NCBI RefSeq assembly: GCF_000264905.1
Contig: NW_006763157.1
Span: forward strand, 143,983-197,566
Origin: Stereum hirsutum FP-91666 SS1
Taxonomy: Eukaryota; Basidiomycota; Agaricomycetes; Russulales; Stereaceae
Reading direction: 5' to 3'
Length of the DNA stretch: 53,584 nt
Part shown: positions 21,638 through 33,100 of the stretch, piece after piece
Numbering within the stretch: the stretch's first letter is position 1
Layout: each line of letters opens with the position of its first letter
Program-made: the position numbers and the translations under genes
Notes under the pieces: model-generated
Told to the model about the DNA's origin: nothing
The model's input: only the letters and a program-made list of their open reading frames with translations
Databases searched by the model: none

Positions 21638-24600
21638 TCACCTCCTCCCCCTCTCATCCGCCGGTATACTATCATAACTCGGCGGAATCTCACTCGGCCC
21701 CTCCTCTCCCTCTCCCTCCTCTCCCTCCCTCTGCGGAACCCTCCCCCCATCCTGATGCTGTACCACCTCCGACGGCGTCGGATTCGCCACTCCTCTCCTC
21801 GCCAACGCCTCCCTCTCTTTCGCGCTCACGGGGTTTCTGAACGCTGTCGGCCCAACGGCTCCAACTGCGGCGCCTGCAGCGGCAGGACCCGCCCATCCCT
21901 CGCTGGAAGAAGGACCTGGCGAAGGACCACGGAACCCGCCTGGGAAACCACGGTCGTTGGTCCCGTAGCCGTAGGGTGCTTGTCCGGGTGCGTATGGTGC
22001 GCCGGCGACGTGTGGGTTGGGATGGTATCCCGAGGCTGAAGTACCGGAGTGCGTGCCAGGATAATACGAAGCATCGGACACAGGATACTCAGAAGGATCC
22101 GAGACGGACGTCGACGTGTAATTATTAGGCGAAAGCGGTGCATTGGATGACGGATGTCCATGCGACGACGAATGCGCCGCTCCATACGCCGCACCAGCTC
22201 CCGCACCGGCCATCCCAGCAGTCAATATCGACGACTTCCCATCATGCGTCTGCACCATCCCCGGTGTCCCCTGCCCACTCGCGAACGGATCCGACCCCAA
22301 CGCACCCGTAGCGTGCGGATTATAAGCATACGGCGTCACCTCCGCTCCCTCCGGTGCTCCCCCCACGAGATCCACTGCACCATTATGCCTCACGACTCTA
22401 TCCGGATCGAAATTACCGTCGAATTCGTCCTTCGCCCTCCTTCGCCTCAGCCACCAGAACAGAAGGCCGATGATGGCGATGGCGGCGACACCGCCGACGA
22501 CACCGCCGACGATGGCGCCGGTGTTGGAGGAGGAGCTGGAGGAGCTGGAGGTGGAGCCGCCGGTCGTGACGGGGAGGGAGGAGGTGAAGGTTTGGGTTGC
22601 TTGGGTTGTGAGGGTGGAGACTTGGCCGGCTGCATCGGTTGAGCTGTGGAATGAATATAGAAGTGGTCAGCGACGGACTGAACGCAATGCGAGATATTAG
22701 AGCGTGAAGGGAGAAAAGGAGAGAGAAAGGATGAATGCAGTTGACGTATCGGTAGGCGTGTCCGATAGTAAAGGGAAAACGAGTTGGAGAATGAGAGGAT
22801 GCGCAGAACGAAGACAAGAGGTCGAAGGTCGAAAGGACGAAGAAGGGAATACGCAATGCGAAAAGATAGGAGCGACGTCCGAACAAGAATAAGGAAACAA
22901 AGGGGGCGAAGGAAGAAGTATCAAGTATAGTACAGTATGGACGTAGACGGGAAGGGAGGCGTAACTGTAAAAAAAGACGAAAAGACATCAAAAGCAGGTA
23001 AACAAGAAAAAGCGAAGCTCGTCCCAGCGAAGAAAATCAACGACGAGGCGGAGACGCCAGCGCCGACCCGAATCGTACGAAAGACACCCAACACGGTGTG
23101 TGCAACACCAAGTCTAAGTACAACCACCACCATAAACGTCCCAAAAGCACAAAGACGGCCAAAAATGGACTCCCACGTCAAAAGCAGAAATCCTCCCTCC
23201 ACAAACGCACGAGATCGACAGATGTGGCGATAGGGGCTGTCGAGCCGCGCTTCGCGGATGTATGCACGTATGGAAGGGAAGAACGAAGTGAAGACCAAAA
23301 ACGGAGAAACGAAACGAGAAGAACAGGAAAAGTAGGTAGAATAGGGCGGAGGGTGGATTGTATTGGGAGATGTGGGATGAAGTGGCGTACGACGGAAGAG
23401 AAGTTGTAAGATGAAACGAAGGGAACACCGACGAAGGACGAAGAACGAGAACGGCCGGTGAAACAATCCAGGAGGGCCAATATGGTACGAAAAGGGAAAG
23501 TGCGAGTACGAGTACGAGTACGAAAAAGAGAATACGAAAAGGGGCCCTTGCTTCCGCATGAACACAAGACGGATGTCTCAGGTTGGAAAGCGGCGGGGTC
23601 TCGCAGCGAAAGGAGTGGGTCCCGTAATACAGGAGGACGAGGGAAGTGTAGGTAGAGGGATTGGGGATGAAGAGGAAATGACGACGCGTGGATGCAATGT
23701 GGCGAGATGGTGGGAAAAGAGGGTATAGAAATGGGAGGATGAAGGGAGACGCGCAGTCGACCGCGGAAAAACGAGAAAAAAACACAACGATCGCTCATCG
23801 AAAGACACAGAAAAAAGAGGCCACAGCACACAACAAGAGAAGAGGGAAGACTCACATAATAGTCGTCTGCACAACCGTCGAAACCACCACATTCGTCGAA
23901 CTCGTCGCCAACGTACTACTCCCACTCCCCACAGCCTGACTGCTCGTCACAACCGCAGTGGACGTACTCCCATTCGGTTCGGTGGTGACCTGAGTGCTGG
24001 TGACGGACGCGACGGAGGTCGAATCGGTCGGCGGTGCGGAGGTGGTCGTTGCGCTATCAGTGGGTGAAGCGATGGATGTGGTTGAGGTGGAGGTGGGTGA
24101 GGCGATGGAGGTTGTGTCGGATGTGGTGGATGGGGCTGTCGTGGAAGTCGCGGCGGTCGTTGACGCGGGATCGGTTGTAGCTGTGAATAGGAGGAATGGT
24201 CAGTAAAGGCAGATGAGCAAGCAGGCACAGAGCACGACAAGGAAAACGAGGCACACCGGGGGCAGTAGTAGGAGCTGTAGTAGATGATGCAGGATCGGAC
24301 GAAGGTGAAGCTGGAGACGAGGAGAACGAGTCAGAAACAGAAGTGGATGCGGGTGATGTTACAGATGCGGAGGCTGCAGAACACAAACGAAAGCAACGAT
24401 TGCTTGTGAGACCATTACGAACAAAACAAAACAAAAAAAGAAACAGATAGCGCCAGCACCCGCTAGCACTGACTACAGAGCTCCCGAAGAGAAATTATGA
24501 GGGAAAAGTGTACGAACTGGAAGTCGTGACCGCCGAAGACGATGAAGGCCCGGCGGTGGTGCTCGTTATCGAAGTGTCGCTCGTGCTAACGGTCGCACTA

Positions 24601-24641
24601 GCGCTGCTGCTGCTGGCAGGCGCAGACGACACAGAAGACAT
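21638..24641 (-). CDS. Ser/Thr-rich single-pass membrane protein (copy A)
   Basis: Likely plasma-membrane or wall-facing protein of unknown function. The start is the ATG at 24,641 (MSSVSSAPASSSS). Exons near 24,641-24,520, 24,373-24,257, 24,181-23,856, and 22,643-21,638 join in frame. The outer part is almost pure Ser/Thr/Ala (heavily O-glycosylatable). It is followed by a membrane segment (GAIVGGVVGGVAAIAIIGLLF), a WWLRRRR stop-transfer and a ~265-aa cytosolic tail rich in Gly, Pro and Tyr that ends in an acidic stretch and a PPSYDS motif. PPxY-like motifs can bind WW domains of ubiquitin ligases; that role is inference. There is no cleavable signal peptide, so insertion probably uses the membrane segment itself. 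The intron at 22,644-23,855 is 1212 nt, far longer than the others here. A broken inverted copy lies at 35.8-38.3 kb. Confidence 0.7.
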
Positions 24642-24889
24642 GATACGGAAAAAGAAAAAGCGGGCCTATGCCCTTCCAATACAGATAGGACTGTCTAGTC
24701 TGCTGCGGTGCTGGGGTCGACTCGCACTATCGGCTCGTCGACGATGATGACGGTTCGAGTTTGGAAAGCGATAGTGAGGATAAGCGGAAGAGGGACTCAC
24801 AGCTCATGGCGGCTCGATGACGGCGCGTTCGGTCGAAGGGAACGAAAAGGTAAAACCGCAAAACAAAACGTCAACTCAGCCCGTCTCCC

Positions 24890-25890
24890 TTTTACCCGCT
24901 CCAGCTGACGTCAGACACACGTGGCGGCCCCCTCGGCGCGGACCGGCATCTCGCCGTGCCTTGACAAGAAAAGGCCAAGCGCGTCGTCCTTGTGCTGCTC
25001 ATCGCCGCCTTTGTCGGCGCCTTCTTTCTGTTCTTGTTCCTCGTCGTTGTCGTCGTCAGCAGCGTCAAGCTATTGTTCACAATTCTCCTTTGGTCGCGTC
25101 GGTAAACGTCGCACTCCACCCGCCTCGCGAATGAGCACCCCTTTCTCAGCTCCTACCGCACCGCACACACGCCCCCGGTGCATGCTTCGATCCGCAACCA
25201 TTCCACTCTCGCTGCTCCAGCGTCCCTCTTGAGCGCGATGTCCCGACGGTTTCCACATTCATCCAGTGGTTCACCCGTTCGTGCTCATTCGAACGCTCCG
25301 TTCTCCACGGGCTCTCCTGTGTTCTGGTCATCGACCTGCTGTCTCAATTATACTCCTGAGTTATCCTCCTCTTTTCTTTCTGTTCTGGCGCTTGGGCCAC
25401 AATTGTCACATCTTCGAGGCGTCTCTCGACTGTCAACTTTTGGCCGACATCTATTCATCCTGGCATTAGAGATACAGACATGGTAGCTCATGTGTGCTTG
25501 GCTTGTTGTAATAAAGTGAAGATGATTCCTTCGTGAACGACTTCATCCTGCATGCCTGCGCCTCATAAATGGTCGTGATACATCGAGACCACATACCGCT
25601 GTCTGAACTCTACTCTCCCTCTACTCTCCAATCTTCCTCTTCTCTGCTCCGGCGCTTCAGCCACATCAAACTAACTTCGAGCCGCCTCTCGATTTTCAAG
25701 CTCATCTTTTCGCCGACATCTATCCATCCAGCGCATCGCTTTCCATTCCTCCTCAGATTTCAGACGCCTGATCCACATGCGTACGGCGAACTGTCGCCTT
25801 CTGGTTCCTCTCTCAGTCAGCTGGCGCGCGCGATCTCAGTTCGTAAACGCAATCGTTGGGTCTTCGTGCGTATGTTTGGGCCTAGAGGCG
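24890..25890 (+). repeat. repeat R1, copy 2
   Basis: Direct counterpart of 46,830-47,465 and inverted counterpart of 19,745-20,740. It contains an internal tandem of about 265 bp (units near 25,375-25,470 and 25,640-25,735, both with GCCGACATCTAT). It carries a TGACGTCA palindrome at 24,906-24,913. Its left edge adjoins the promoter side of the copy A gene. Confidence 0.75.
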
Positions 25891-28320
25891 CTATGCTTTG
25901 ACAGAATAGCGCGAGGCCGTCTATGCCATCTTTGTATGATCAAAACTCACGGGTCGGAACAGTTTCGTCTCTGGGCTGAACTGGATGAATGCGAGACATT
26001 GAGTTCATCTACATATCGTTCGAGGCTAAATAGCACTCGAGCTCTATGTAGACTCCCCAGAAAACAGTCACGACGGTATACGACTACTCCCTCACATACT
26101 CCAGCACTCGATGGAAGCGCTACGAACTGCCAACGCTGCGACCATCCATGTGTGATGCAGCGCGAGGCCATCCGTTCCATCTTTAGATACATCACGACTA
26201 ACCAGTCGGGCCGTTTCGTCTATGGACTGCTCTGGATGAACTTCAGGAGCTGGATGTTAAATGCGCAACGTTAAGTCTATCTGCGTATCGTTCGAGGTCA
26301 AAGAGCTCTCGACGTCCTTTTAGTCTTTCAAGAAGAGAGTCACGATCATAACTTTCACGACGAATCCCTCACATAGCTCAACACTCGATGGAGGCGCTAC
26401 GGGCGAGTTTCAATGTTGATGTAGCGGGAGGTCGTTTGTGCTATCTTTGTATCACGACTCGCCAGCCGGGCCCGTTTGGTATTCGTCTATGGGCTGTTCT
26501 GGATGATTCAGAATTTCGGAGGATGAAAGCGATATGGCGAACTTTTATCGCAGGGGCCCTTGCCTCAGTCGCCTCGATCGGCGATGTCGGCATCGCCGCC
26601 CTCGCACTTCTCGTAGGCTGTAGATCGCTGCTACGCAGAGTACTCGCGCCAGCCGTCACTCTCACCCACGCGTAGCAGACTTGGTCACCAGTCTAGTAGA
26701 TCGCCCATTGATGCGTTATAGTCGCGTTCGCTCGACTCGATCGTAGACGTTGACTCCGTCCCTGCGCACCGCAGCCGCTGTCCACCACTTTAAACGAAGC
26801 TGCATGACCAACCTTCATAAGCATCTCACCCGAGATCGACCATGCTTCGTTTACTGCCAGGCCTCGTTGGCTCCCCTGGGCCACACCCACGTCGGTTATG
26901 CTCGAATGAGCTCGTCCTTGCCGATTTGTGTCAGTCTTTGTTCAGCACGAGACGGTTTCTGTGACTATATCGGGCCTCGGGATGTGCTTACCGCAGACGC
27001 TCTCCTTCCTTCAATCGAAACGCCATCGTCACCTTTCTGAGTACCCTCAACAGCGATCGACCGAGGTTCATTAGGTCTCACTGGCATCCCCAAGCCACGC
27101 GCAAGTTGACTGTGTCTGAATATGTTCTTTGTTACCCCATTCATGAGTGCCCTTGTATAGCACTGGGACGGTATCCATGGGCAGCTCATACCTCGGAGGT
27201 GTGGGCGATCGTCGTTGTTATTGTTCTTCGTTCGGTGTGCACGCGCTCGTCCAAGATGAGCGTGGTGTATGTCCAAATTCTTCAGTACACTCGTTCTGCG
27301 TATAACGCTAGACCAATCAGCCTGAGGTCTATCGCGGATCGTCAGACTCAATTTAGAGAGTCTTCGGTCGCAGAATATAGAGTGCACTCGTCATATTCTG
27401 TTTATCATATCGAACGACATGAAATACCTCGAATAATCTGATTATCTCGGTCCCAATTTGAGCTCGCCCACTTGGCCAGCTCGTGCCCTCGTTGTTCTTG
27501 AGGGAACTTCGCCCTTCGTGGATTCGTTTGGTTCACAAGCGGAGGAAGGTTCCTTTTGTATTGTGCTCTGTTGACGATGTCCATTCGCTATCACAAACAC
27601 GTTCCACGTTGTCTAGCAAGCTTACAGCAGTGGGCTTGGTCTTGGTCTCCCCTATCGGCGATGGTGGCCCCTGCGCCTTAGCGCTCCTCGTAGCCTGCAA
27701 AGCGCTCATTGGCTCGATACAGTCGTCTTTGCTCAACCGACATATATTCTGACTACTTCATATTCATCAGCATTCGAGAGAAGAGGACCTCGCTCTCTTC
27801 GCACCAGAGGGACTCTACTTCCAACGAAGCTCTATGATCAGTCTTGCCAAGCACCTCAGAAGTCGACCGAGGTTCACGCAGACCTCTTAGGCGTTCCCAA
27901 CCCGCGCACACGTAGATTGTCCTTGGATCGACTTGTTCTTTTGAATCCGCATGTGTCTTCGTTGAGAGCTCAAGCGATATCTGTGGCTAGCTCATACTTC
28001 CGTGGTTTGTGCGATTGTTGTTATGATTGTTGTCCGTGCGTCGGCTAGTATTAGTTGAGCGTTCTGCATATAACGCTAGACAAATCGACTTGAGGTCCAG
28101 CATGGAATGCTAAGCTCGAGCTTGACAGTCTTCGGTCACACCATTGAAGGTGAACTTGCCCGTTTGCCTTTTTGTTCGCACTGAACATCATGGTATACAG
28201 ATTTCGAATGCTTGAATAATCCGGTCATCGCAGAGCCACGCTTTCGACCCATCGTCTAAAGCATCTCGTTAGCCCGTCCCTGCGCTTATCGTCCTCGATG
28301 CCGCTTCCTCATTCGAGGCT
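25891..28320 (+). repeat. repeat R3: degenerate long tandem units, copy 1
   Basis: Built of diverged repeats at two scales. Units of about 250 bp recur at ~25,905, ~26,150 and ~26,420, each with GGCCRTC..CCATCTTTGTAT and GGGCCGTTTCGTCT-like words. Units of about 0.8-1 kb recur at ~26,570-27,480 and ~27,650-28,310. They share CTATCGGCGATG, GCGCTCCTCGTAG, GATCGACCGAGGTTCA and ATAACGCTAGAC landmarks. The same landmarks in the same order recur at 47,500-49,090. All frames are broken by stops; no gene is supported. Confidence 0.65.
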
Positions 28321-28657
28321 TTAGTATCTAAAGTATATACTACTGAAGCGTGAAATCATGAGTGCTGTACCTGGATATGCTTCTCACATGCGAATATAAG
28401 CCGCCTTTACTCCGCCATAGATGCATAGAGCAAAAGTCTTACACAATATCATCATGTGCTCCGCACCATCAAGAACGACCTCATAAATCCGCTTTGGATC
28501 CGACATCTGAACTTCCGACATCTGAACTGATTCCACCCTCCATTCGACGCTTTTCGTCCCCACGATATGCCCATTGATATACCTCGAGCGCTCTGCATCC
28601 ACGCGACTATGCCTTCAGGTTCGAAGTACCGTTACATACTCGCTATAAGTTGGACGG

Positions 28658-28665
28658 TATAAAAA
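28658..28665 (+). promoter_or_regulatory. TATA box of the small secreted protein gene
   Basis: TATAAAAA lies 92 bases upstream of the ATG at 28,750, followed by a C/T-rich stretch typical of fungal transcription starts. Confidence 0.5.
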
Positions 28666-28749
28666 CAGGGCAGCAGATCCGTTACGCGCCCACTCGCCCT
28701 CTGTTCATCCTTTCATCCTAGCGTTATCATTCAACACTCTGAGCTCTCT

Positions 28750-29211
28750 ATGTCCGCAATGACGAAGATCTTGCATGCTGTCATTTTTCTCATCTTCACT
28801 GCCAGAGCTATAGCGGAGCCTATCACGCTGAAAGCTTCAAAGAGACAGGACTGTGGCTACTGGTGCCCCGAAACGGATACCAACGGAGACTTACTCGTGT
28901 TTTACACACCTCTACCGCCTTAAAAGCCCGGCGAGGAATTTATCTGCTAGTATGTCAAAAATTCAAAATATGCACCTAGAACCTCACATGAACCGAATGG
29001 CGTACTGACAAGCACCTTGCCTCATTGTTGCTCTTCACAGCTTTCCGAACGAAGATTGTGCATACAACCCTGTATGTCAATAATGTGATGCACTATTATA
29101 TTGTGAAGATATTTAGCTGATTCCGAGTTTGTATTGCCTGACAAGGCATTGCTTGACACTGATGAACACGGCTGTCCCCCGTCTGTGATTGAGCAATGCC
29201 CTTCATTGTGA
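28750..29211 (+). pseudogene. small secreted Cys-containing protein gene with premature TAA
   Basis: The ATG at 28,750 opens a frame with a signal peptide (KILHAVIFLIFTARAIA), a short pro-segment ending in the Kex2-type dibasic KR, then QDCGYWCPETDTNGDLL. A TAA at 28,921-28,923 stops it at 57 aa. The same frame continues with KPGEEFIC to a canonical GTATGT donor. Two further exons (FPNEDCAYNP and a last exon ending PSVIEQCPSL before the TGA at 29,209-29,211) join in frame. The restored cysteine layout (two N-terminal, one before each junction, two at the end) resembles small Cys-rich secreted proteins common in Agaricomycetes, whose roles are mostly unknown. Either the gene is a recent pseudogene or it yields a 57-aa product. 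It is not a pheromone precursor: there is no C-terminal CaaX. Confidence 0.55.
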
Positions 29212-29742
29212 AAAGAGGCATAAATGGATACAGAGAGAGTAGGCATTTTTATTTCTGTATATTTATCGATTCTGGTGACTTACATTGCTATTTTTGCCCC
29301 TTGAATTCATTAGAATATGACTGGCCGGTGATTGTACTTCTCGGAAATCATTAGGAAATTGCTTCACCATGTATGTTCTTGTGTACCGTAATTTTGCCTT
29401 GAGGTCCGAAAATTCTGTGGGCCAAATAATGTGGAAGTGACTTGATCAAGAAACGCAAGCTGTATAGCTGCCCACACAAATAAATACACTGTCTACTGTC
29501 TACCTGTGACAAAATACCAAGATATGTATATTGAATGGCTCAAGAAAGAGAGTCCAAAGCTTGCATTACTGGTCTGAAGTATGCCATGAAGCGAAACAAA
29601 GCTCCAAGAATATCAAGAAAAATAGAGAAGGTGAAAGAAGAAAGACATAATGCTGAAACAGATGATTTCATTCTATCTGGGGCCTGTGATGGTGTTAGAA
29701 TACTCAAACTAAATTGACATGAACATGAACTTACAATTATGA
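29212..29742. other. AT-rich intergenic stretch
   Basis: No supported gene. A 60-codon frame on the plus strand at 29,535-29,717 is Lys-rich and lacks splice or domain support. This marks the left edge of an AT-rich island that runs to about 31,860. Confidence 0.4.
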
Positions 29743-31589
29743 TTAAACATCCCTTGTGATTGCCACCATCTGGATTGCTTCACTTTCTTCCCCATAAATC
29801 TGAAAGATATATCATCAATATATTGGCTTTGTCTTGAAGTGAAAAAGATGCATACCACCGGAACCATAGTATTGACCTCATTTTCAGTTCTATTCCCTAT
29901 ATCATACTGCTCTACATCCTGCTCTCCCTCAACTCCTTCATCCATGAGGCTGTCCCATTGACTATGGTCCAATGGAGCCCCAATATTGCCAAGGATCCGG
30001 TTTTGAACAAAGTCTAAGTCTGGGAGGTGTCCTGAGGATGGTGCATTTGGTGCCTGGTCAAAGAGGCGGAGGTTGAGGACCAGTCGGGTAATGAGTAAAT
30101 TTGGTAGACTAAGAGGTTGATTATTGTCAGCATTGAATATTTCTTCTCCTTTCCCATAATCAAAAGTTGCTTGCGCTGTGAAGTAAGGCCCCATGAGGCC
30201 CTGAAACACAGAGTTTGTAGGTGAAAGCTGGTATAGATGTGCTTTGTTAGCTGTATCATATTGGGTACATCAAGCCAATGAAATTATGTAAGCCTCACAT
30301 TTCCTTGTGTAACTATAGATATCTTTGATATTGTTAGTTCATTGTAAGATATATCAGATGTTTTAGACATACAATTTCAAGACAGACATTTATGGTCGCA
30401 GTAATAAAGATGATACTTCCAGTATGATGCATATTGAGTGTCTATACCCACTTTGTGTCAAGGAATTACTCACCTGAAATATGATATTCCTATGTGGAAT
30501 ATTTTGGGAGACATATTAAAACCTCGTCAATAATTTTAAATACAAGATCTTTGTACCATCTCGAAGAAGAAGTTGCACAATACTTAGCTGTCCCAGTCGG
30601 TGCATCTCTTTGCCATGACTGTATGTCTTCATTATGGTGATTGTGAAAATGACAATGTCAAAAACAAGTGCCAAAAATGATATGATTGGTTGGACTGGGA
30701 TGTGTTCAGAGCACGGTATGCCTTGAAACACCTGATCACTTACGTCTTTAAAGTGAAAAGGGTCAGCACCTACTCAGTATATACATGATTTTACTCACAT
30801 AGCATCTAGTTTAGCATCAGGAATTGACAACCCACATGGTGACAATGATTCATAGATGGATCCCTTTGTGGATAGTCCTGTGGCCAATGAGGCATCCTAT
30901 AAGACAAATACTTCTTAGTGTTGATGCTGATGTACAACAATGAAAACCATGTAAGGTACCCATATACCAACACCTAGTCTGATGAGTGTTAAGATGCAAC
31001 ATATCACAAGTACAGTCTTCTTTTGTCCAGAGATTGCATATACTCTCAATGTGAAGAGGACTAAATATCAAATTAGTGAAAGTGAATATGAAATCATCAA
31101 AATCTCAGATAATCACTATTGGTGATTTGAATGGAGGCTATTTGAAATGCTTGTTGCATTTGGAAGATCAAGTTACAACTGTTCGTGTAATACATGAGCT
31201 ATTGTATTGAATGAGATGGAAATTGATTGCAGAAATACCTTAATACACCTGACAAGTCGAAGTTCTCTATAAATACACTAATCATGTAGCCAAAAAATAA
31301 ATATCTGTTAAGCAGGAATAGTATAGATGTTCCCATTAGATTCTTTGACCAAATTGCCCTCCATTCCATGGGCAAGGTGTATAAGAAGTCCATGAGCCAC
31401 ATTGCTGTGGAAAATGTTAAGTAGTTTTAATGCATCCATAAGGGAAGACATACTGTTTGCAGAGAGAATGGCATAATTGCTAATCAACCTATAAAACCAA
31501 ATCAAAACACCATTATATGAATATGAGCTTTGATTGTTTTACCACAGTGTCTGAGCAAATGCAACCTCTTGTGGTTCTGATGTTGACAT
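29743..31589 (-). CDS. DUF6533 multi-pass membrane protein
   Basis: Basidiomycete-specific integral membrane protein family with seven predicted helices; function unknown. The start is the ATG at 31,589 (MSTSEPQEVAFAQTLW). The first exons join at consensus sites through SNYAILSAN to the family core FLYTLPMEWRAIW and TSILFLLNRYLFFGYM, which is the DUF6533 signature. Later exons read LRVYAISGQKKTVLVICCI, then a luminal loop with a Cys (SLSPCGLSIPDA), then SFLALVFDIVIFTITIMKT and LSIVQLLLRDG. The penultimate exon is ATFDYGKGEEIF through LITRLVLNLR. A last short exon (after a 59-nt GTATGC..TTTCAG intron) ends at the TAA at 29,743-29,745. No stops interrupt it. The gene lies in DNA visibly richer in A/T than its neighbours and has short exons and AT-rich introns. 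Regulation not visible. Confidence 0.7.
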
Positions 31590-32390
31590 AATGGGTGAGT
31601 CCAGTGACTGGTGTGGAGAGAATGTGCAGAGGCATCATGTATATATACCTTTAGATTCTTCATCAATTGATTCCCCCTAAGGTCATCAACACTGCAGTAT
31701 CTCAGCAAAATATTTCACCTCCATGCAACCGCCTCTGCTGTCTTCCCACCATCACTCCATTTCTTCATCCAGCCATCAAACCTAGGTGGTTACATTCCAC
31801 ATCATTAATTGTCTATTCATCCACACATTCTCCAAATAGTCATGCTTTCCAGCTCCGCAATGTTGGTTGCTTTTGAGCCTGGTGAGTGAGATAAGTCGCA
31901 GGCTTCAAACAGTGTTAGTGGAATTTGAATCGACCTGGCGCTAGCCTACAGGTATAGGACACTTATAGAGCGTGCTTAATGATTCGGACGACAAAATATA
32001 TGGGAACATCATGACTGGTTTCGTATACAAGGCAGGTAGTTTAGTAAGATCGTAGTTGGTGACTAGGTAATGGAAGAGCAAGTAATCAGTACTATGAAGA
32101 TTATGATGGAAGCAGATGGCACAACCACAAATACACAGTTGAGTTCAGTGATGTTCGGAAAAAGTTGAAGTTCCGTAACATAGTAACATATCTTATCTGT
32201 ATCAAAACTCAACCACTTAGCGACAATGTACGATCTCGATCCGATTGCAGGGGAACACCAATGGCGTCTGAAATGGTAAGGTGACAATTGATCAGTATTT
32301 GTAAGTGTGTCAAGGGATTATCTGTGTGATGATATCATGGAAGTTACTCAGGACCGGGCTCGGAGCTCACTCCTATTCCCTCCGTAGGGA
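31590..32390. other. intergenic stretch upstream of the DUF6533 gene
   Basis: No gene supported. The AT-rich composition ends near 31,860. The right part (32,340-32,390) leads into the MITE-like element. Confidence 0.4.
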
Positions 32391-33100
32391 TACTATCATT
32401 CCTGGGGTGTTCGGTAAAGAAACCGCAAAAGTATTCTCTACGCCCCGTATGTGATTCTGAGAGCGCGAGACTTTGCACAGACGCTGGCAAACACTCAGGC
32501 TATCCTCCTATGCAGTTATACCGGTCGAAAAGCAAGGTGAACGATGTGTGGAATGTTTCCCGTGGTTTTGGAGGAGTGTTTGGTAATTTCTCCGCAGTCA
32601 CAACGAAGTCACCATGCCGAGGCAGCGGCATTGTCAACCCCGCTGAAAGCGGTGCTAACCGTGTGGCTCTGCCACGCCCTGGAGGAGTGTTTGGTATGGG
32701 CGGAGACAGAGATGTCTTCCCATTTTGGAAAGCGTGACTTCGCTGTCTCCCTCGACAAGGATGATGTTCAGCCGTTCAACAACGACGATGACTCTGTGCC
32801 CCGGAGAAATTGGCGTACGGTATGCAAAATCGATGGCATCTCAGAAAGATTTACTGGTACAGATCGGGCCCGATCCAACAGCGCGAGGCACAACTCATGT
32901 TTAAATCACATTTACCGAAGTGGTATCCCTTGAACCCTCTTTCTTCCTGCTCATGTGGTCGTTCAAGGATTTTCCCCTAGCCCCGGCAGAGCAATATCAA
33001 TGACCTGCAAAAGAATTGAGGAGAATTGAGTCTGTATTGGATGCTCTACGAGCTAATACAGAGCACTGCTAAAATACCGAACACCCCAGGAATGATAGTA
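32391..33100. mobile_element. MITE-like non-autonomous DNA transposon
   Basis: Positions 32,390-32,416 and 33,075-33,101 are exact reverse complements over 27 bases (outer end CTATCATTCC, inner end TGTTCGGTA). The outermost TA at each end (32,391-32,392 and 33,099-33,100) fits a TA target-site duplication, as with Tc1/mariner-like and some other elements. The interior repeats the end-like word GGAGGAGTGTTTGGTA at 32,568 and 32,678. A 129-codon frame inside has no recognisable transposase motif, so the element is presumed to depend on a transposase elsewhere. Perfect TIRs imply recent movement. Confidence 0.75.

Noticed and set aside
22921..23925. Overlapping frames of more than 200 codons inside the 1.2-kb intron, both strands
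   Set aside because: The text is Phe/Leu/Ser-rich, from a pyrimidine-rich strand, with no domain and no counterpart frame in copy B.
25178..28602. Several 60-165-codon frames in R1 and R3
   Set aside because: Frames are not conserved between repeat copies, and stops and indels fall at different places, so they look like chance openings in non-coding repeats.
29535..29717. 60-codon Lys-rich frame
   Set aside because: Short, AT-rich context, no signal or splice support.
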